Positions 10,900 to 23,267 of a stretch of 64,000 bases of DNA are shown here, one piece after another. Under the pieces are notes generated by a model, which had not been told where the DNA came from, made no database searches, and saw nothing but the letters and a program-made list of their open reading frames with translations. Source of the DNA: Larix kaempferi. Its lineage: Eukaryota; Streptophyta; Pinopsida; Pinales; Pinaceae. Location of the stretch: assembly GCA_027924585.1 (NCBI GenBank), contig BSBM01000321.1, positions 1,315,001 to 1,379,000 of the forward strand, written 5' to 3'. Positions within the stretch are counted from its first letter, which is position 1. Every line of letters starts with the position of its first letter. Made by a program: the position numbers and the translations under genes.

Positions 10900-12207
10900 A
10901 ATTATTAGGTGTGTACACAAGGTTTTAGCTTCGAAGTTAGTTTTATGTCAACAAAAGGTTTTGTATGTACACAAGGTTTTAGCTTCGAAGTTAGTTTTAT
11001 GTCAACAAAAGATTTTAAGGTTTCATACACCAGTCATTTAATTTGTGGTTAACCAATATTTATTGGTATTATTAATAAGTTACATACACCAGTCATTTAA
11101 TTTGTTGTTAACCAATATTTATTGGTATTATTAATAAGTTATGGTGTAGTATAAATATAGTATTATTAATAAGTTATGGTGTAGTACAAATATAGTATTA
11201 TTAATAAGTTAGGGTGTCTAGTCTAAATATTTTAGAGTTTCATACATGGTTAACCAATATTTATTAGTATTATTAATAAGTTATGGTGTAGTTTAAATAT
11301 TCTAAGAGAATATATTTTCCATCTTATTTTATTTTGATTTATGTTGGAAATCTTTAAAAAAATTATAATCATTTATATTAATTATGGAAAGTGCATAATT
11401 CGGGTGCCATGGGGGTATTTTAAGGTGCTGAATCTATTTATGAATTCAAAAACACAATTTAAACACTTCTAAATTTGAATTTTACCAAAAAACAATTGTT
11501 GGATTCGGACCAAACCTTATAATAAAATCCAAAACTTAAAATAAATAAACTACTCCATAAGTTATATGTTATTTGATTTGTTCTTTATAAGTAGATGTGA
11601 TCACCTATCTTCTTATGCTACAAACTATTAAATAACCATACATAAACTACTAGTTATTTTTAATATTCTATTTTTTTATAATTATTTATTTCAAATTTAA
11701 AAAGACCTATTACTTTCTAATTGTTAAGAAATATAATCAAATAAATATCTACATACTTTAATAAACTATATTTACAATATCTCAAAATGTAATTTTTATA
11801 ATATTTATTTAATTATAATATAATAATTATTTTAATATTGATTTTTTTATGGATTTTTAAAGTTTCTTTGTATTTAATTATTCACTTCAATTGAATATAA
11901 ATATCTTACAAAAAATTCTATCATTTTATAATTTATTTTTATTTGTAAAATAGGTTTAAAAAATTTATCATTTTATAACTTATTTTTATTTGTAAAATAG
12001 GTAATATAAATGTGTGAAGGAATAACATTTTTTAGAATAATTTAGTGATTTAATTTAAGTAATTGATTGCTTTGAACTTTATATGAGAATATTTAAAATC
12101 AATTTTTTTTTGTCTCAAAATTAAAATAAATATATGTGAAAAATATTAATATTTTTACGAATAACTTATTAATTATTTTGAAAAAAAATCTTTATATTTT
12201 ATGTTTC
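10900..12207. repeat. AT-rich dispersed repeat, copy 1 (left part)
   Basis: Shares long collinear similarity with 24290-25190 and 35885-37140, including the phrase GAATTCAAAAACACAATTT (about 11423 here) and repeated TTATTGGTATTATTAATAAG motifs. No coding capacity. It is interrupted at 12208 by a LINE-type insertion and resumes after 18566. The repeat class is not clear; no terminal repeats were found. Confidence 0.75.
10913..11141. repeat. Two adjacent tandem duplications (54-bp and 59-bp periods)
   Basis: A 54-bp unit starting GTACACAAGG is repeated at 10913 and 10967. A 59-bp unit starting CATACACCAGTCATTT is repeated at 11024 and 11083. Shorter reiterations of the ATTATTAATAAGTTA phrase continue to about 11285. 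Confidence 0.85.
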
Positions 12208-12223
12208 AATATCCAATATCCAT

Positions 12224-12607
12224 CAGGGTTGGCAGGTGGGGGGTCCCTCCTGGACCCCAAAGGAAACAAAAAGACAGATTATGTCTGGGGTCTTGGCAGG
12301 CATACGAATAATAAGGCGGAGTGGCTTGCTTTGATTAAAGGCATGAACATCGTTAAGGAAAACAATATCCAAAGTGTGTTGGTGATCGGAGATTCCTTAA
12401 TGGTAATCAAAGAAGTACCACCCCCCCTCCTCTAAATTTCACATTCACTTCCTCAACTTGGCGAAAGATTTTGCCTCCATCTCCCTCTACCACATTCTTA
12501 GACACAATAACCAAGTGGCTGACAACATGGCTAACATAGGAGCCAAGTTAAATTGTGGGAATCTCATTTGCAATGGCATTCTTTTTTCTAATGTATGGGT
12601 GCCCTAG
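12224..12607 (+). pseudogene. RNase H (RVT_3-type) domain fragment, LINE copy 1
   Basis: Reads GLAGGGSLLDPKGNKK, then the NKAEWLAL (catalytic Glu region), VIGDSLMV (catalytic Asp) and NNQVADNMANIGA motifs, ending VWVP and TAG at 12605-12607. A deletion and frameshift near 12415-12435 separates VIKE from KFHIHFLNLAKDF. The family's first catalytic Asp (in the DGAS motif before NPGLAGAGG) is missing because the element begins just after it. RNase H domains occur at the end of ORF2 in many plant LINEs. Confidence 0.8.
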
Positions 12608-12719
12608 AATTTACCAAAGCCCAAGGCATTTAATGAGCTCCGTAATCTGTTGGGACACCTCTACAGCGATCAACAACGAAATCTACACTGGATCCTCAAT
12701 CCATCTCCCTAGGCTCTTT

Positions 12720-13052
12720 TGACGACGCTTGCAAACCGCTCCCACCTGGCTTGCATGCGTGGGTTTAATGCGAACAAGAAGTAGGGGAGGATGTGGTTAT
12801 ATGAGCCATCAGGGTGGCGGTCGAAACATAATTCCTTTCCTTCGTTTCTTCTTGCATTTGGATATCTTCTGGTTCAGGTATAACAGTCTCTGGCTCAGCA
12901 TGGAATGTGGCAACAATGGCATCAACTCGGGGTTTTATCCTCCGGAGTTGAAGTGCAAGTGTTGTAAGGCCAATCTTGGACAGAAGCGCTACCCCTCCGC
13001 CATTAACATAATGCAGGGTAACTGTTATCACACAACTTGTAGTTGTCCCTAG
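12720..13052 (+). pseudogene. CxxC region of LINE downstream ORF, copy 1 left part
   Basis: An open stretch ending near 13052 contains PPELKCKCCKANLGQ, which aligns with LPALKCKQCKTSIQ in copy 3 and with NCRKCRGQ in copy 2. Homology stops at about 13050 where the nested insert begins and resumes near 17650. Confidence 0.6.
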
Positions 13053-13062
13053 TGGTATCCCA

Positions 13063-16000
13063 TCCGGGATGGTAGAGGAGATGGACAACTAAAGAGGTGA
13101 CCCAAGAGATGCCACGGTTCCCCATGCAAGCTGGGAGTCATGTCAACCGAGGCACTCTTCACTTTAGATCAAGATGAATCAAGGCCTAGGGGGGGGGACC
13201 CTATAACCAATCAAAGATTATTGGACCCAAACAAAGGTTCCTAGGGATATGTAAATGACAAGTTACGGAAACCAATGCAAGGTTAGGTGGACCTAGAAGT
13301 TTAAGTATGGCTGAAGGAAGCTTAAGAAGTGATTAGTATTTCAACCATCAAATGACTTAGGCCACATGATGAAGTAAGATGACAAGATCTAGTACCATGA
13401 AGTACACATGTGGGACCCACTTCCTTGGGATATGGAAATGGTTCAAATAGGACCCAAAAGGTGGAGTTAAGGGGTGTAAATGGTACCAAGGGGTATGTAA
13501 GAGATAGATCTAAGGATCTAAGATGAGATTAGAGATACCCACATATGGGATCTAAGACTTGACACAACACCCAAGGAGTGCGAATTGCCCTAGGTGGACT
13601 AGTGCCTTGATGGATGGGATAATAGAGTCAAAAGATATGTCAATTTGTAGATCGGGACACCTAGGATGCAAATCAAGTGGGCTAATTGAGATGTGATGGT
13701 TGCATCTTACTAGATCTAATGTTTCATGATGTGACCCAAGTGGACAACAATCCCCTAAAACAAGGAATGCTACCCCCAAGGAAGATCTTCACAAAATGAG
13801 ACACTAGATGTAGGTTTCAAGGTATGCTCTTTCCAAATCCAATGGAATCTCAACTACCCAGGTTCTAGAAGTGGGCAAACTAAATCACCCAAGGAGTGCG
13901 ACTTTGCCCAAGGAGGGTTAAAAGCATGGCAAGGTGTGTCAAATCAAGTCCATTAATGGCCACCAAATTATAGATCCAAGTAGTTTAGGCAAGTGTCAAT
14001 GTGGATCTTGAAAATCAAGGGAATCCCATGGCTAGATCTCCATAGATCTGATATTGAAAGTGCCTCACCAAATTGACCCAAGTGAGGCACATCCCTCAAA
14101 ATGAGGAATGGGGTCCACAAGGCAAAAATCAACAAGGTAAAGCACTAGGGGTAGGTTATCAAGTGAGGAGAATGTGAATCAAGTGGGATCTCACCTCCCC
14201 ATGTGTTAGATCTAACCCAACTAGCTTCTCCCAAGGGGTGCAATTTGCCTCAAGAGTGCTACTTTGCCTCAAGAGTGCTACTTTGCCTTGAAAAGTGTGT
14301 CAAATGGAACCCAAACACCACCAAACTATAGATCCGAATTGTCGTGGATGCTATAGAGGTGGGTTTTCAATATCTTGTCAAAAGCTAGGCTAGATCCAAG
14401 TAGATCTAAGAAAAAGTAAAAATGAGGGTTTTAATCAATTAGGGTTTTAGTGATCTAGAAGTTATGGATAAGCCAAGGAAGAACATACCTTTGGAGCATA
14501 CCTAGATGAAGAGATTAATGCTAGTTGAGATGAGGATTACTTTTGCCAAAGATCAAATGAAGAATTTTTGAAACCCTCTTGCCAAATCGATTTTTCCAGG
14601 CCACATGTGTGTCCCTCTAACCTGTCAAAAACCAAGGAGCAAAGCATCAATCAGTTTAACATGTTGAAGGTAGATACAAGCAAGAAAGAGATCAGCAAAG
14701 AATAGTTGGTACAAAGACAAAAGCACTCCCTGTTTAACCAAAACGTCTTCCTCCAAGGTTGAAGGGAAAGCCTCCCCACCAATTCGCACTTGTCAAAAAC
14801 GTCCTCTTAACCTATAAAAAGATATGGCAACATATGCAAGATAGCTACTATAGATCCTCCAGTGCAATGGACAAAAGCATTTACAATCAAAGCAACCAAC
14901 ATCCACTCCAAAACCCAAGCATGTACTCCAAAAGATAGAAATTTTATTCCAAGAGCCAAGAGCCAAATTCTCTAGATCATTTTACAATGAGAAGCTCTCT
15001 CCTTAAATAGGATGGAGAGAGGCCATAATCCTAACCACTTTTTGAATGAGTGGCTAAGATTAAAAGATCAAAAGATCTAATCAATGGTTGAGATGAGCTC
15101 AACAATAAAATACATGGATCAATAATAAAATATAACAATAAGTGGACAAATTCACCCTAGGAGAGGGGATCCCACCAAATCATGATGACAAAATAATAGA
15201 TCTAGCTTATGGTGGGTCCAAGAGGTAATTTTAGACACCCTTGGTCAATCCCCATAGCACAATATCAATAAAATAATCATCAGAATACCAAATCGTGCCT
15301 CTATGGACAAATTGTGAGCCTTAGGAGTCTCCAGAAATCATCAGAAAGTGCCATAAGTGATGGATGTGGCTCCCGATGAAGCTGAAACTGCTGGAGAAGG
15401 TGTGGAAGACATCCCACTCATCATCATTGATCATCACATGCCAAAAATTTTCCTCAGTAGCCCAAATTGAATTCCTCGGTAGCCATTTTTATCATTTATG
15501 GATTGCCTCGGGAAGCGTGAAACTTCCCAAACTACCTCCTGGATTGCCTGCACTGTCAAGGTGAGCTCACCAATGAGTCTGGGAGGGGGGTAATATGGTA
15601 ATAACAAGTGGTTGGACCACCCCCTCCATGCACAGCGCCCTAGGTGAACCAAGTGAATCCCATCACTGCTCTGACAAGGTCTCCGACAGACCAAAACTGC
15701 ACTAGGATAGCCTACTGAGGTTCCATCATCACTGCAACTGCCCAGAACTGAAAAAAGACTGTCTCATTGGACTTAGAAGGTCCAAATCCATCTAATATGT
15801 GTACTCATACACCATATAAACCTCTGCATGGTCCAAAATAAATGCTCATCATATCCGGCAGACCAAATAATAATAATCTGTAAAAGTGCTGAAAAGCACA
15901 AATCATCATCATAAGTCTGAAACCACTGCATAAGCCCACCATGGTGACCTGTACCAGACCATATATCATCTATCTGTAACATCTGAGGTCTGACACCTCA

Positions 16001-17595
16001 TGTCCTGTGGTTTACTTTTGGTCAAACTGAGGTTTGACCAAGTCAACATGACCAAAATATGACTCAAACTGTCATCAAGCTGCTGCAAGGTGTCAAAGGT
16101 TAAAACATGCTTTACAATCCATTCATATAGCAATTATAACAAGTAGCAATCATTACTGGCAATCTAAATCCAAATATATAAGGTCATTAATTATTATTAT
16201 TACTCAAACTAGACTTTCAAGACCATACTCACTTCATAGTTGTGATCAATTTGCTAGTGAAGGGTGAAGGCTTAGAAGTAAAGTGGATAGGCTAAGGGAT
16301 GACTTATTGATTCAACACCGTGACACTTTGGATATGGAAAGGGAATATACACCATAGCATATAATGGACAAGCAATAACACAGGGAATGGAGGTGCCTCA
16401 CAAATGGGTAAGTTGTTCGAAGAGTGTTTATTCACCTTAGCAGATGCGCACAATCCATAATACAAAGAAGGCCAGCAATCTTTTTGATATAGAATTTAAG
16501 TTCCATTGCTTTTTGGGCCTTGAGTTTCCATAGCCTTTGATCTATGTGTGTTTATAAACACATTGCATAGATTTACATTTATTTTAGGCTTCTTGCTGCA
16601 GGTGTGTTTTTAAGGCACTTGTTTACCTGAGCACTTCTAGGTGTGTCACAGACAACTTGTTTACCTAGGTATTTTACATTTCACAAAAGATATAACATTT
16701 GATATTTCTTTGCCAAGTTCATTTGGCCTTTTCACAATAGATATAACATTTGATATTTCTTTGCCAGGTTCATTTGGCTTTTCACAATATTTCATTTGCA
16801 TTCATGGCAGTACTATCCGTTTCAGGTTTAGCCAACAACATCTTTAGTGACTAGGGGGACTTCGACCAGTGCCAAACATCGGGGCAACCAACTAGAATGA
16901 TTTAGGCCTGCAATCCAATTTACCGAAGCAAGTTTTGTCACCAACTCAGAGCCGAGACACAATAAACAGGGAAGCTTATCCGATACAGAGGCTACAGTGG
17001 GGAAAGGTCCTCCATACCACTAGTCAAATAGTAAGTCAAGGTAATGAACAAACTGGGTAGGTAATGGATGGATGAAGACAATGAATAATGAGACCAACAC
17101 TAGCAAGCCAAAGTATGGTGGGAATGATCACCTCTAATCTCCCTAGGGAGGGTAAAACCGATGAGTATAGGTCAAGAACTTCTAAGTCTGAGTAGGGACA
17201 ATATGATATATATAAAGTACAACCAAGTCCACATATCTATATGATCGCCAGATCATGATACTAAATTCTAAGAAATGCTATAAAAATGGATATAAAAGCA
17301 ACATAACCATAACACCAAAATATACCTGCTGAGTCATATACCTGAATGCTCATCATCTGAACCAAAATCTGTCCTCTGAAATTGCTGCTGTAACTCTGGG
17401 CACTACTGACTGCTCTGTATAAATGGCTAAATGGCTACATCAGTCCTCTCTCTGAGTGTCTTGAAACTCAGTCATGGCATGGGGAATACATATGTTGTCC
17501 AAAATCTGATAATGATCCATATAGATGCTCATCTCAGCATCTCAAATGCAAAGGAACTCGCTGAATAGGTGCTCTGAAATCTGAAAAAGAATGTA
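13063..17595. mobile_element. 4.5-kb nested insertion of unknown class
   Basis: Flanked by the 10-bp direct repeat TGGTATCCCA at 13053-13062 and 17596-17605. Removing it restores the length and the protein alignment of LINE copy 1. The interior has moderate GC, many short internal repeats (for example CCCAAGGAGTGCG-like phrases at about 13570, 13889 and 14230) and no recognisable transposase, gag or pol frame. Ends are neither TG...CA nor clearly inverted. A 9-10 bp duplication would suit a Mutator-like element, but terminal inverted repeats are not evident. Confidence 0.55.
16680..16781. repeat. 51-bp tandem duplication inside nested insert
   Basis: The unit beginning TTCACAA and containing GATATAACATTTGATATTTC is repeated at 16680 and 16731 with three differences. 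Confidence 0.9.
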
Positions 17596-17922
17596 TGGTA
17601 TCCCAGCTACTATATATGTGATAACAGTAACAGTGAGAAGGATTCTCTCCACCCCTCTGGCTTTCCAATGAAGCATGTCCGCAAAAGCTTCAACGACAAA
17701 AACAGCCAAATCTGGAATTAGCAGGATGTGGGTCTGCGAGGACATCCAGCTACTCTGGTTCAGAAGGGGTTTTTGTTTGATGGCCGTCGAAATTGGAGTC
17801 CCACTGAGATTGGTATGACGCAGAACCCTGGAGGCATGCAGTGTCATGGCTCGGTGCATGATGGTTTATTGTAGAACGGCACTCTGCGTAACAGCCCAGG
17901 CGAGACTAGGAAAGTCTGGAAG

Positions 17923-18321
17923 GTGGTGGGAGATAGTTTGGGGATTGTGAACTTGGACTCCCTGGCTGCTAGGGAAAGACCCTCCCTAGGGGTGCTCTTG
18001 CATCTCCAAGACATTGAAGCACAAGTAAACTGGTTACGAGGGGAAAACAAGGAGCTCAAGAAGGCGCTCTCCCACATGACCACCTTCGCACAAATCGCGA
18101 ATTCGGAAGCTAGAGGCAGCAGCAACAAAGTTAAGGAGTACTTTGAAAAAATGATGGGAAAAATGGACTCTATGCACAGTTGCCTGAGAATTGTGGAAGC
18201 AAAGGTAGACTCTGTTCGCACCAGCAAAGAAAAAATTCCATCTACAATCACGGGAATGAAGGATAAGGAGGACACAGACGCTGGCAGCATGAAGAAGTCT
18301 CGCCACCATGAAATCAATTGA
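17923..18321 (+). CDS. Coiled-coil ORF of LINE family, copy 1
   Basis: About 132 residues, ending HHEIN and TGA. The core reads LQDIEAQVNWLRGENKELKK, a heptad-type coiled coil, followed by SCLRIVEAKVDSVRTSK and a basic tail. Copies at 20336-20758 and 30849-31349 show the same layout with roughly half the residues identical, so the protein frame is conserved over considerable divergence. Upstream in the same frame are stop codons at about 17716 and 17869, so this copy is probably not translated from its original start. Function unknown; coiled coils are typical of LINE ORF1 proteins, but this lies downstream of RNase H. Confidence 0.65.
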   Translation: MVGDSLGIVNLDSLAARERPSLGVLLHLQDIEAQVNWLRGENKELKKALSHMTTFAQIANSEARGSSNKVKEYFEKMMGKMDSMHSCLRIVEAKVDSVRTSKEKIPSTITGMKDKEDTDAGSMKKSRHHEIN

Positions 18322-18566
18322 GCTCGGGTCACTTTACTAGTCTTTTGTTTATTTGTAGCGGCTATTATAACAATATGTAACTTATGTTTATGTTTAGTTC
18401 TGTCATCCTTGACTTTTTGATAGTTTTTTGAACTCTTGAAGACTGGTTTGAGGTGCCTATTTTCCTCGCTTTTGTGGGTACAGTCTCCCCACCTTGATGT
18501 AACCCCCCCTTTTTTTAATATAATGCTTATAAACGTTACTGTAAAAAAAAAATATCCAATATCCAT

Positions 18567-18720
18567 AATCATGTTTCGGAAATTTTCAATATCCAATGTC
18601 CATAATCATGTTTCATAAATTTACAACAAATATTATTAACAAAATTAGAAAAACACTAACAAACAATCAAATATTATTAACAAAATTAGAAAAAACACTA
18701 AAGATTTTATAGAGTTTTCA
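18567..18720. repeat. AT-rich dispersed repeat, copy 1 (right part)
   Basis: Sequence after the right target duplication continues the repeat: ATAATCATGTTTC, then ACAACAAATATTATTAACAA twice, exactly as at 37045-37135 in copy 3. A small local duplication of the TATCCAATATCC phrase is present. Confidence 0.8.
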
Positions 18721-18983
18721 TATATATATTTTTATATAACTAAAAACATAATTATATTTATTTTGAAAAGACATTAATAATATTTATTATTTTAAATAAC
18801 ATAAACATATTTTAAAAATAAACATTATTATGTTTAAAAAAATTCTTATATATTTATTTATAATATATTTTTAAATTGATCTATTTTAATATTTTTATTT
18901 TAAAATATATTTTACAAAATTTATGCTTTTCAATCATAAGAATCATATAAAGTATTCTATCATTATACAAGTTATCTTTATTT

Positions 18984-19110
18984 GTAGAAAACATAATGAT
19001 ATATACGGTAAAGTAATTATTGATATTGTTAACAATATTCTTACTTCGTAGAAAACATAATGATATAGATGGTAAAGTAATTATTAATATTGTTAACAAT
19101 ATTCTTACTT
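18984..19110. repeat. 64-bp tandem duplication
   Basis: The unit beginning GTAGAAAACATAATGATAT is repeated at 18984 and 19048 with few differences, immediately left of the second LINE-type insertion. Confidence 0.9.
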
Positions 19111-19146
19111 TTTGGTAAGAATAATGATAAGTTAATTGATTATAGG

Positions 19147-19547
19147 GTTGGCAGGCGCGGGGGGTTTTCATAGACCCCGATGGAAATAAAATGAACAACT
19201 ATGCTTGGGGAGTTGGTCGGAAAATGAACAATGAAGTCGAGTGGCTCGCATTAATAAAAGGAATGGACATAGCCAAAAAGAATGAAATTCAAAATTTGAC
19301 AGTCTTTGGTGACTCCATGATAGTGATTCGGGAAGCCAGGGCAATGGAAAACCACCGCCGGAAGCCTGCCACAACCTTGCATCATCACTTCGACCTCCTC
19401 ATCAAAGACTTCCACTCCATCTCTCTTCTTCATATCCTAAGACACAACAACAAAAGTGTCGATGCCATGGCTAACATTGGAGCTGGATTGAACTGTGGTC
19501 TAGTGATCGTGCATGGCCAAGTCTATGAAAATATTTGGGTTCCTTAA
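19147..19547 (+). pseudogene. RNase H domain fragment, LINE copy 2
   Basis: After an early one-base loss in the G-run near 19160 the frame is open: DPDGNKMNNYAWGVG, NEVEWLALIKGMDI (Glu), VFGDSMIVI (Asp), HNNKSVDAMANIGAGL, ending NIWVP and TAA. The first catalytic Asp is absent because the element starts downstream of it. Most of the domain is intact, which contrasts with the shifted first codons. Confidence 0.8.
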
Positions 19548-20003
19548 TACTTGATCTTCTGCTTGGGTTTCCTGTCTCTCCTTTATCCTATCCCTCTCTT
19601 CTCCCCTAATGGACCTTCACAACCTAAATCTTTTCACTCCTAAGTCTAATCCCCCACGAATCCCTTGCAATAATTACCAAATCTACCCCATCCCCCTAAG
19701 CAATCCCCTCAGGTCTCCTCACCTGATCTGGCGGCCACCCTCAGTCCTCTCCATCTGGCTCGCATGCGTGCATTTAATATTGACGAGTCTCGAGGACTCC
19801 AAGCTCTATTTCAAACCCGAAGGTGGTAACCTCTCCGCAGTCACCTCGTCTTCTCACTCTGTCTGTAGCCTGCATTTATCCGGAAACGGTGGCGTGCACC
19901 ACTGGTTTGGCCCCTCGTTCATTAACCTTCTCTGTTTTCTCTACCGGTCTGCTCGGTCTAGGTGCTCTGCAATTATGGATGAAGGAAAGCTCTACCCCCT
20001 GCC

Positions 20004-20384
20004 ATGAATTGTCGTAAGTGCCGTGGGCAAGAGCAGTCTGGGGGGGACAATACTAAACAGTGCCTGTCCGATATTGTTCACGGTAATGGAAATGTTGGTG
20101 TGGAGCTTGGCCAATTAGGCCCGTCAAAGAAAACTCATCGCAAACAACCTGCTGCAGATGAGGTGGATAAGTGCAGAAGATGGATTCCTCTAGAGCCAAG
20201 TCTGGGACAAGGCTTCAGAGGTTCTGGGCTCATTGGTATTGATTCAAGCCTATTTAATTCAGGGGTTCACGCCGCTCAAACTGATGTAGGACATGGGCCT
20301 CTCATGCAGCAACTCTGTGGCAGTCTCGTGGAGCCATGCAACAAAAACTGCAAAAATCTGTGGGTGATAATGGTGGCTGGTTGA
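20004..20384 (+). pseudogene. CxxC/basic region of LINE downstream ORF, copy 2
   Basis: Begins NCRKCRGQEQ, then KKTHRKQPAADEVDKCRRW, matching the KHVRRPTALEINDSW region of copy 3. The frame differs from the coiled-coil ORF that overlaps its end, so at least one frameshift separates the two halves in this copy. Confidence 0.55.
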
Positions 20385-20758
20385 TGGAATCTCCTCGTGG
20401 TCAAAGCAATCCCTCCCCCAACTTTTGTCTGCAAGTTTCGGACCTGGAAGCTCAAGTTCGCTGGCTTAGAGGTGACCTCATGGATATGAAAAAATTGATT
20501 TCTCACCTGGCCACCTTCGTTCAAATCTCCATCTTTGAATTCCACAACAGTACGGGTAAGACCAAGGACCAATTTGAAAAATTACTTGGCAAATTTGAGT
20601 CTCTCTACAGTTGTCTTAGGATTGTGGAAGCTAAGGTCGATTGCGTTCGCACCAACAGAGGAAACAACCCTTCTATTATCCTGAACCTCGAAGATGAGAA
20701 CGCAGGAACCATTACTGGAAACAAAGAAAAGAATTCCCGCTCCCACCATGGAAATTGA
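20336..20758 (+). CDS. Coiled-coil ORF of LINE family, copy 2
   Basis: About 140 residues ending SRSHHGN and TGA. Core VSDLEAQVRWLRGDLMDMKK, then SHLATFVQI, SCLRIVEAKVDCVRTN and a polar tail. It aligns without internal gaps to copies 1 and 3. The first ATG shown may not be the original start, since the upstream half lies in another frame. Function unknown. Confidence 0.65.
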   Translation: MQQKLQKSVGDNGGWLMESPRGQSNPSPNFCLQVSDLEAQVRWLRGDLMDMKKLISHLATFVQISIFEFHNSTGKTKDQFEKLLGKFESLYSCLRIVEAKVDCVRTNRGNNPSIILNLEDENAGTITGNKEKNSRSHHGN

Positions 20759-21223
20759 GACACCCTACTTTGTTTTTTGTGTTATGATAGCCACTTATGG
20801 CTCTGACAGTTATGTTATTTACTAGTTTTCAGCTATGTTTGTATTTTGCTGGGTCATTTTAGGACAGTTTGTTAAAGTTTACAGTTGTATCAGGCTTATA
20901 GCTTTTTTTGAAAACAAAGACTGGATAGACATAAGCAAGAACCTTATGCTTCTATTTTGAGGGAACAGTCTCCCTATAGCTATGTACTTCGTCCTCTTTT
21001 TTAATATAAAGCTCTTCAACCATTTGTGTAAAAAAAAATGATAAGTTAATTGATTCGAATGTAATAAATCAATCTAGATCCAAATCCTAGGCTTTATCAA
21101 GCGCCGAGTGGGATCAAATCTCTCTAGATGCAAATATCTCTTTGAATAGCTCCTTGAGTGCAATACTTAAGCCACCTAATCCTAAGCTTTTTTGTTTATG
21201 GCGAACATAATATTTATTACTTT

Positions 21224-21612
21224 TTACTTTGTATTATTCTTTTTTGTTTACTTTGTATTATTTTGTTACTAGACAAATTCGACAAACACTCTAAAATCTC
21301 ATATTTACTTTTTACTTTGTTTTAAAAATAAAAATAAAAAGTAAAGTCTCTAGTTTAAGGCACATATTTACTTTTTACTTTGTATTATTCTTTTTTGTTT
21401 GTGACCGATATAATATTCATCACTTAATCCTAAGCTCTAAAGTCTCTAGTTTAAGTCTCATATTTACTTTTTACTTTGTATTATTCTTTTTTGTTTATGG
21501 CCGACATAATATTTATTACTTTTTACTTTGTATTATTCTTTTTTGTTTATGGCCGACATAATATTTATTACCTTTTACTTTGTATTATTCTTTTTTGTTT
21601 ACTTTGTATTAT
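21224..21612. repeat. Degenerate tandem array (TTTACTTTGTATTATTCTTT units)
   Basis: A phrase TTTACTTTGTATTATTCTTT, often followed by TGTTTATGGCCGACATAAT, recurs about seven times. Full units near 21480 and 21530 have a period of about 60 bp and are almost identical. Low-complexity, non-coding. Confidence 0.85.
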
Positions 21613-22737
21613 TTTGTTACTCAACAAACTCACACATGTTACAAGATCTCCCTCATAACGCTGTAGAACGCCTCTCGACACAATAATTTATTTAATAATT
21701 AATAATGAGTAATTTAATCAGATTTAAATATAATATATTATTTTTCTAAATAAAATAAAAATAAATGATATCACCAACATAAACTGAAAATACACGTTTT
21801 CTTGTAAAGTAATGATTGTCTTTGACGATAACATAGTGATTATAATGAAAAATCCCTTAACTTAAAATTGGGATGATTTGAATTACTTGTCCAGTGGATT
21901 TTTTTAAAATGATATGATATAAGCCGATTATATGTAAAAAAATTAATTAGATTTCAAAATATATTATTGCACAACTATATATACATATATATATAACATG
22001 CTTTATTTTGTTGTTATTACTACTTGCTGCAATTTGAGTTCCATTAAATTGTAGAATTTGTGAATAAATAGAATTGAAGTTCATTATTTCCTTTTGTTGA
22101 CCATAGATATTATAAAGCAGTAATTGGTATGGGGAGAACCAAACTAGTGACCTCATAGACAAGCTTAGGTTGTGATGCTACGAACAATCAATAAATACAC
22201 CAAGCACAACTAGTTAAAAGAACCAAAAATAAAACAAAGAAAGCTAAACAAAAATGACAAAGTTTCTCTTGGGTGAATTAAATAAAATAATCAATTTTTA
22301 TATCTATTTATATGAATGTATAAAAAAAAGGCATAGCGATCGACCCCATTAAGTATTGATACTAGATCCTAGTGTGAGATTTTGGGTGAAAAATGTCAAG
22401 AGCTTATCATCATACCAAAGGAAATTCTTAAACTTGATATTGAAGATTGAAGGTTGTTGAAAGCATTCTCTTTGTTGGAGATGCGAAAGCTCCCATCTCA
22501 TTGCCCATGGAAGATCATGAACAAATCATTGAAGATTTTTTTAGGAAGCTTAGATCAAGCCAAAGCTAAAGAAGATGATACTATTAAAGATCAAGTCCAT
22601 GAAGAACCTTCTGATGAAGAATTTTTTTGAAGGTATTGCTAAGCAAAAAAGATAAGAGTTTGAATAGATGTGCAAAAGATATCAAGATGTCCAAAATATA
22701 TCAATTGTCATGACCATACTTATTTCAAAATGTTAAT
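21613..22737. other. Non-coding / decayed repeat sequence
   Basis: AT-rich DNA with no clear gene. Between about 22450 and 22640 a Glu/Asp/Lys-rich frame (EEPSDEEFF) is readable for some 55 codons, similar in character to the acidic frame at 23268; it may be remains of a repeat-encoded protein. Confidence 0.4.
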
Positions 22738-22761
22738 GTTGTTGTTGTTGTTGTTGTTGTT
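22738..22761. repeat. (GTT)8 microsatellite
   Basis: Eight perfect GTT triplets. Confidence 0.97.
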
Positions 22762-23267
22762 AACCTTTGTTGATATATAATGTATTTAAGTGTTAACTTG
22801 TAAACCGTATACACCACTAACGGAGAATAAAGAAAGTGGAGTCCCTTCTAAGGGAGAATAAAATGTTACCACTGGGAGCACCTTAAATAACCATTGAAAT
22901 CTCAACTCTTGCTTTCAAATTCGTTTAAATTAGAACCTCACGCATTAAATTCGATGAATCCTACGACTTTCATCCATAAGATGAATCCAGAACCAACAAC
23001 CAAACCATAATTGAGTAGAAAAAACAACCACCAAACTGGAATGAAGAACAAGAGAAAAAAACAACAAAAATATAGGCGTTAACTCATGACAACTCGCCGA
23101 GCTAAGTTAAACTCACCGATTTTCCCCAGTCAAACAACTTGAAATCGGTTAGCTTGAGTTAAACACACCCCCATCCGAATCAGATCGTTTTGCTGTCAAG
23201 CCGAGTCAAACTCGCAAGTTTTCTAATTTGACTCACGAATCCTGTAACATTCCAAGGAAAGTCTCAA

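Larger units (their letters stand above)
12224..18550 (+). mobile_element. LINE-derived element, copy 1, split by a nested insertion
   Basis: Flanked by the perfect 16-bp direct repeat AATATCCAATATCCAT at 12208-12223 and 18551-18566, with a poly(A) run ending at 18550. It starts CAGGGTTGGCAGG, carries a decayed RNase H frame, a CxxC region and a coiled-coil frame, and ends like the copies at 19142 and 29775. The span is 6.3 kb, but removing the 13063-17595 insert leaves about 1.8 kb, the same size as the other two. A related repeat at about 37021-37060 shows the unoccupied target site. Confidence 0.85.
19142..21036 (+). mobile_element. LINE-derived element, copy 2 (1.9 kb)
   Basis: Flanked by the perfect 19-bp direct repeat AATGATAAGTTAATTGATT at 19123-19141 and 21037-21055, with a poly(A) tail just before the right copy. 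It starts ATAGGGTTGGCAGG and contains an RNase H frame (to 19547), a CxxC region (about 20004) and the coiled-coil ORF (to 20758). The end resembles the other copies: an AGTCTCCCTAT phrase, then TTTAATATAAA and the A-run. Perfect duplications imply a relatively recent insertion. Confidence 0.9.
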
